The position numbers and the translations under genes are program-made. A DNA stretch of 64,000 nucleotides from JAJYKN01 sp035516155 (GTDB taxonomy: Bacteria; Nitrospirota; UBA9217): NCBI GenBank assembly GCA_035516155.1, contig DATJAP010000005.1, forward strand, positions 1 to 64,000, in the 5' to 3' direction. The notes under the pieces were generated by a model, which did no database searches, was not told where the DNA came from, and was given only the letters and a program-made list of their open reading frames with translations. This document shows, in pieces, positions 60,472 through 64,000 of the stretch; the first letter of the stretch is position 1; each line of letters opens with the position of its first letter.

Positions 60472-60534
60472 ATGACGATCAGGAAAGTGACGAAGAAAAT
60501 GGCGGTAACCTGCAAGTGCAAAAGCTCGTGCTGA
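60472..60534 (+). CDS. Candidate RiPP precursor peptide with C-terminal CKCKSSC
   Basis: A 20-codon gene: MTIRKVTKKM-AVTCKCKSSC, stop at 60532. The AAGGAGG at 60458-60464 is a near-perfect ribosome binding site at 7-base spacing, far better than that of the enzyme gene. The N-terminal half is basic and could be the leader; the C-terminal seven residues C14-K-C16-K-S-S-C20 give three cysteines, natural targets for thioether cross-links by the adjoining radical SAM enzyme. A terminator follows. It is too short for ordinary gene finders. Confidence 0.75.
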   Translation: MTIRKVTKKMAVTCKCKSSC

Positions 60535-60565
60535 AGAAAAACCCTTCGAGACATCAAGCCATACC

Positions 60566-60601
60566 GAGCTCGGCAATCGCCTGCCGAGCTCTTAATTTTT
60601 T
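60566..60601 (+). terminator. Intrinsic terminator after the precursor gene
   Basis: GAGCTCGGCA (60566-60575) pairs with TGCCGAGCTC (60582-60591), a perfect 10-bp stem with loop ATCGCC, followed by TTAA and six T. It closes the radical SAM-precursor unit 31 bases after the precursor stop, which supports the small gene as real. Confidence 0.92.
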
Positions 60602-60656
60602 AGTCTTATTTCCCAGCGGCTGCTTCGGTCCTGCAGCTATCGGAGCATGACCGATT

Positions 60657-60932
60657 TTACGCGGCCTTCCTGCTGAAAACCTGCCGATCTTCGAAATTCT
60701 TGATGAACTGCGCAACCTGGATGCCGAGGTAGACGCACTTGATGCCGTTCATGCACTCATCGGCGTCCTGTTTCTCGATACGGGTGGTGAGCGTCTCTGT
60801 TCCCCGTTTGAATGTCAGAATATAGACATTCGTCCGTTCGTCAAAATTCAATCCCACGGAAACCTTATGGTCTTCGATTTCCGGATACATTTCCAGAATC
60901 TTGTCTTTTAATGCTACATTGGTGATTACCAT
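60657..60932 (-). CDS. Conserved small hypothetical protein
   Basis: A 91-residue protein from ATG 60932 with GAGGAGGGTACC just upstream, an excellent start. It has an alpha-beta-beta-alpha-like pattern (KDKILEMYPEIEDHKVSVGLNFDE, VYILTFKRGTETLTTRIEKQDADE, CVYLGIQVAQFIKNFE). No signal peptide or membrane helix. I do not recognise a named domain. It is convergent with the RiPP unit. Confidence 0.72.
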   Translation of the reverse strand: MVITNVALKDKILEMYPEIEDHKVSVGLNFDERTNVYILTFKRGTETLTTRIEKQDADECMNGIKCVYLGIQVAQFIKNFEDRQVFSRKAA

Positions 60933-61055
60933 GGTACCCTCCTCTTCCCTCCCGTCACGGTGAGATAGGAATCAAAGCATCGGTACCGCCGCCTTTCGGA
61001 AATCCTTTTGCTGCCGATGATCCCTGTCCGCGTATTGCGCCGGGGAAACGTGAAT

Positions 61056-61544
61056 TCATCCCCCCTCCACGATCCCCCGTTCCTCCCAGAGAAACCAGTT
61101 CCCCGTGTCCGAGAGAAACTGGTAGGTGTTTGCAAAAATTTCATAATGCTGCTTTTCTTCATGAATCAGGCGCTGGAACAGCGCTTTTTCCTTGTCCGTT
61201 TTGACCTTGGCCAGGGTTTTCTCGTAGAATTGCTTTCCCTCTTTTTCCATCTGCATGGCGATCTTGAATGCTTCGAGTTCGTCCTGTGTCGCTTCAACCT
61301 TTTTCATCATTTCATTCTTGAGAGACTCGAAGACGGTCTTGACGCTCTTTATCGGGTTCGATTCCTGGTGAGTTATACCGATTCCCTTGATGATCTGGGC
61401 GATCATCTCAAGGTGCCGTTTCTCATCTGCCGCAATCGAGTCGAACATTTTTTTACCGGCGGGGTACTTCGTTTTGCGAGCCGCTTCCGTGTAAAATGCG
61501 ATTGCATCAGTCTCCATCTTCATTGCTATTTCGAGAGCGTCCAT
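61056..61544 (-). CDS. Ferritin-like / rubrerythrin-family protein
   Basis: A 162-residue four-helix protein with two metal-binding halves: ALEIAMKMETDAIAFYTEAARK and DEKRHLEMI; then AFKIAMQMEKEGKQFYEKTLAK and HEEKQHYEIF. The E...ExxH repeats give a di-iron site. It lacks the C-terminal rubredoxin domain of true rubrerythrin and is in the short group. Probable role: peroxide reduction or iron handling in an anaerobe. GGAGG precedes the ATG. Confidence 0.88.
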   Translation of the reverse strand: MDALEIAMKMETDAIAFYTEAARKTKYPAGKKMFDSIAADEKRHLEMIAQIIKGIGITHQESNPIKSVKTVFESLKNEMMKKVEATQDELEAFKIAMQMEKEGKQFYEKTLAKVKTDKEKALFQRLIHEEKQHYEIFANTYQFLSDTGNWFLWEERGIVEGG

Positions 61545-62015
61545 CCAATCCTCCTTGTTTGATGAGCGTTATCCCCCTGCTTTCGCACTGCACTGATTGC
61601 GTAATACCCTCCTCCCACACGGCACACTCGCTCACTGCGCCGGGCGATGCTAAAATAAGTATAGCATATTCGAGCTGCGGAATCAGCACTGAGCGGGCAA
61701 GAATCGGGGAAGCGGTGCGTCTTGCTGCGATGGAGACAGGAAGTGAATATGTTGGAATAGGTGGAGGGCATGCCAACGATGCGCAGGTTCAGAGTGCGTG
61801 GAGAGCGCCGATCGCTCCTGTTGTGTCCTAATTGCTTTATTTTCTTGAGAAAGTGCCCGTTTTGATTTTGCGAACCAACGCCGGGTGGGAATTATCGATC
61901 CTGAATCGTGGCGGCTGAGCGCACTGATGGCCCGGATTGCGGATGCATGCTGTCAGCCGTTAGGATCAAAAAGCGGATGTCGACCGAACATCACGCGGAT
62001 GCGGTGAGGAATTTG
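61545..62015. other. Gap between dnaJ and the ferritin-like gene without a supported gene
   Basis: The overlapping ORFs on both strands are shadows with no recognisable similarity. The minus strand has CTGATT-N17-TATACT around 61655-61685, a weak promoter candidate for the ferritin-like gene. Nothing else was seen. Confidence 0.35.
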
Positions 62016-63137
62016 CTATTTTTTCGGTTTTTCTCCGAAAACCTCTTTCACTTTATCGAAAAAACCTTTTGTGATCGGCGTTGCGCCGTCGGTGTTCAGG
62101 CGGTCGAATTCCTGGAGTAGCTCTTTCTGTTTCGACGAAAGCTTGGCCGGGATCTCGACGATTACGCGGCAGAGCTGGTCTCCGGCCCCCGAACCGCGCA
62201 GATGAGGGAACCCCTTTCCTTTGAAGCGGAATATCTGCCCCGGCTGGGTGCCGGCGGGTATTTTCAATTTCGAGCTGCCGGTGAGCGTCGGTACATCGAG
62301 TTCGATTCCCAGGGCTGCTTGGGCAAAGCTAACCGGAATCTCACAAACGATGTCCTGTCCCTCCCGTTTGAACAGAGCATGGTCTTCGACTGTAAGAAAC
62401 ACGTAAAGATCACCGGGGGGGCCCCCGTAAGATCCCATTTCTCCCTCGCCGCTTAAACGGATCGTGTTGCCGGTCTCGACACCTGCAGGAATCTTCACAG
62501 ACAAGGTTCGGTCCCGCTCAACGCGCTTTTTCCCGTTGCAGGTGGTGCAGGGGTTGGTGATCATTTTGCCTTCGCCACCGCAGCGAGGGCAGGTCCGGCT
62601 GATGCTGAAAAAGCCCTGCTGTGTCCGGATCTGTCCGGCTCCCCGGCAGTTCGTGCAGACTTTGATGTCGTCTTTTGATTTTGCGCCAGTGCCATCGCAT
62701 TCAACACAGCGCTCCCAGCGGGGCACGCGGATCTTGGTCGTTGTTCCGAAGGCCGCTTCTTCAAACGAGATTCTAAGATTATACCGCAGGTCGTCACCGG
62801 CCGTTGCCCGGGCTCGACCGCGTCCGCCGCCAAAGAAATCCTCGAAGATGTCTCCGAAGATGTCTCCCATACCCATACCAGCCCCGAACCCGCTGAAGCC
62901 CGGCCCGGTGCCTTGGGCGCCTGGCGCAATGCCGTACTGGTCGTAGTAAGCACGCTTCTGCGGATCGGACAGGACTTCGTAGGCCTCGCCGATCTCCTTG
63001 AATTTTTCTTCGGCAGCCTTGTTGTCCGGATTCTTGTCGGGATGGAATTCGAGTGCAAGCCTGCGGTACGCCCGCTTGAGCTCGGCATCAGTGGCGTTTT
63101 TGTGAACACCGAGCAGTGCATAATAGTCCTTTGCCAT
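62016..63137 (-). CDS. dnaJ: Chaperone protein DnaJ
   Basis: A 373-residue protein from ATG 63137 (MAKDYYALLGVHKNATDAELKRAYRRL). It has a J domain with HPD in LEFHPDKNPDN, a Gly/Phe-rich linker (GFSGFGAGMGMGDIFGD, EDFFGGG), four CxxC zinc repeats (CVECDGTG, CTNCRGAG, CPRCGGEG, CTTCNGKK) and the substrate-binding C-terminus. DnaJ stimulates DnaK ATPase. It lies 193 bases downstream of dnaK, with a terminator between them, so readthrough or a separate promoter supplies it. Confidence 0.96.
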   Translation of the reverse strand: MAKDYYALLGVHKNATDAELKRAYRRLALEFHPDKNPDNKAAEEKFKEIGEAYEVLSDPQKRAYYDQYGIAPGAQGTGPGFSGFGAGMGMGDIFGDIFEDFFGGGRGRARATAGDDLRYNLRISFEEAAFGTTTKIRVPRWERCVECDGTGAKSKDDIKVCTNCRGAGQIRTQQGFFSISRTCPRCGGEGKMITNPCTTCNGKKRVERDRTLSVKIPAGVETGNTIRLSGEGEMGSYGGPPGDLYVFLTVEDHALFKREGQDIVCEIPVSFAQAALGIELDVPTLTGSSKLKIPAGTQPGQIFRFKGKGFPHLRGSGAGDQLCRVIVEIPAKLSSKQKELLQEFDRLNTDGATPITKGFFDKVKEVFGEKPKK

Positions 63138-63281
63138 AAATCCTTTCAAATGCAAGCATATCTGCCGCCGAGGGATAACGATGCTGCAGGAAGCACTCCT
63201 GAAGAGTTCTGATCGTCACGATCCACTGCCAACTTGAGTTTCACGTCATCCTTTTGCGCTTCGATCCCCTGCTGAACTTCC

Positions 63282-63316
63282 AAAAAAAGGGGATAACAGG
63301 CAAACCCTGTTATCCC
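63282..63316 (-). terminator. Intrinsic terminator downstream of dnaK
   Basis: On the minus strand GGGATAACAGG (complement of 63306-63316) pairs with CCTGTTATCCC (complement of 63290-63300), an 11-bp stem with loop GTTTG, followed after one C by seven T (complement of 63282-63288). It lies 14 bases after the dnaK stop codon. Confidence 0.92.
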
Positions 63317-63330
63317 TAAAAAGAGCACGG

Positions 63331-64000
63331 TTATTTCTTGTCTTTGTCCACTTCCTCAAACTCCGCATCAACGACTTTCTCGCTGGATACGTTGCCGTCG
63401 CCACCCGATGTTGAGGTGGAGGCACCTGCGCCGGACTGGGCCTGCTCCCTGTTCATCTTGGAGTAGACTTCCTCCGCAAGCTTATGGGACGCCCGGGAGA
63501 GCTCCGCGACCGCCCGTTTGATGGCATCGACGTCGCTTCCGTCCTTCACTTTCCTTGCCTCTTCAAGGGCCTTCTGAATGTCGGCCCGCTCGGCATCGGT
63601 CAACTTGGAGCCGTATTCAGCGACTGACTTCTCCACGGAGTACACCAGCGTATCCACTTCATTCCTCGCTTCGGCCAGCTCTTTCTTTTTCTTGTCCTCG
63701 GCGGCGTGAGCTTCCGCTTCCCTGACCGCTTTATCAATCTCATCCTTGCTCATGCCCGATGACGCTGTAATCTTGATGGACTGTTCTCTTCCCGTGCCGA
63801 GGTCCTTTGCCAGCACGTGGACAATGCCGTTCGCATCGATGTCGAATGTGACTTCGATCTGGGGGATGCCGCGGGGCGCTGGCGGTATGCCCACGAGTTC
63901 GAACCGGCCAAGCGTCTTATTGTCCGAGGCCATCTCGCGCTCACCCTGCAGTACGTGGATGGAGACCGCCGTCTGGTTGTCTGAGGCGGTGGAGAAAACC
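63331..64000 (-). CDS. dnaK: Chaperone protein DnaK, C-terminal part (partial)
   Basis: The gene runs off the right edge; about 222 C-terminal codons are present. They include the end of the substrate-binding beta domain (QTAVSIHVLQGEREMASDNK, GRFELVGIPPAPRGIPQIEV, FDIDANGIVHVLAKDLGTG), the helical lid and the acidic tail VVDAEFEEVDKDKK, all typical of DnaK. Hsp70 folds proteins with DnaJ and GrpE. A terminator follows the stop. Confidence 0.97.
   Translation of the reverse strand, partial: VFSTASDNQTAVSIHVLQGEREMASDNKTLGRFELVGIPPAPRGIPQIEVTFDIDANGIVHVLAKDLGTGREQSIKITASSGMSKDEIDKAVREAEAHAAEDKKKKELAEARNEVDTLVYSVEKSVAEYGSKLTDAERADIQKALEEARKVKDGSDVDAIKRAVAELSRASHKLAEEVYSKMNREQAQSGAGASTSTSGGDGNVSSEKVVDAEFEEVDKDKK

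Noticed and set aside
1..64000. CRISPR arrays, tRNA or rRNA genes, prophage or conjugative modules
   Set aside because: No regularly spaced direct repeats, no tRNA T-loop/acceptor pairs and no phage or conjugation gene signatures were seen anywhere in the window.

Overview
The window reads as chromosome from a Gram-negative, probably anaerobic or microaerophilic bacterium of roughly 50-55% GC, most like the Desulfobacterota (deltaproteobacterial) or Nitrospirota lineages. The hints are an outer-membrane porin and an AsmA-like protein, the futalosine menaquinone pathway (mqnB, mqnD), an AhbD-type siroheme-dependent heme enzyme, CcdA, zinc-type S14, S4, L24 and L36, and a dense set of PAS-containing kinases. 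The lineage is an inference from gene content; no 16S rRNA gene or tRNA was seen.

Positions 1-15332 hold the end of tuf and the complete S10-spc-alpha ribosomal superoperon in the usual order (rpsJ to rplQ, with secY, map, infA and rpoA; adk is absent between secY and map). A stem-loop with a run of eight T lies between rpsD and rpoA, and a strong terminator closes the block. Positions 15.3-27.7 kb are a signalling and mobile-DNA region: two decayed histidine-kinase fragments, an overlapping three-gene two-component set (REC-GAF-HD-GYP protein, PAS kinase, NtrC-type activator), a porin with a long leader, an ORF-less group II intron sitting directly behind the porin terminator, a piece of a second intron, a transposase tail, and a hybrid PAS kinase.

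Positions 27.7-47.8 kb are metabolic: folD and a cyclodeaminase-like gene; ccdA with a cysteine-rich MerR regulator; a MoaD-MoaE fusion; an M48 protease with lemA; mqnDB; the aroC-aroK-aroB shikimate operon with a good sigma70 promoter; an AmpG-like transporter; an AEC permease lacking a normal start codon; a histidine-rich ribbon-helix-helix protein; a nagA-like gene followed by a 21-codon stub of an asparaginase; a HAD phosphatase; an AhbD-like radical SAM enzyme; and a DUF815 ATPase. Positions 47.9-57 kb carry envelope and stress genes (universal stress protein, two SppA peptidases, a dienelactone-hydrolase-like protein, a 1124-residue AsmA-like protein with an internal triple repeat).

The most interesting locus is 58851-60601. 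A 110-residue seven-cysteine protein is divergent from a radical SAM/SPASM enzyme, which is followed by an unannotated-size 20-codon gene with an optimal ribosome binding site, whose peptide ends C-K-C-K-S-S-C, and then by a terminator. This looks like a compact radical-SAM RiPP (ribosomally made, modified peptide) system, probably related to the Geobacter geopeptide type. The window ends with a small conserved hypothetical gene, a ferritin-like protein, dnaJ and the 3' part of dnaK, all on the minus strand.
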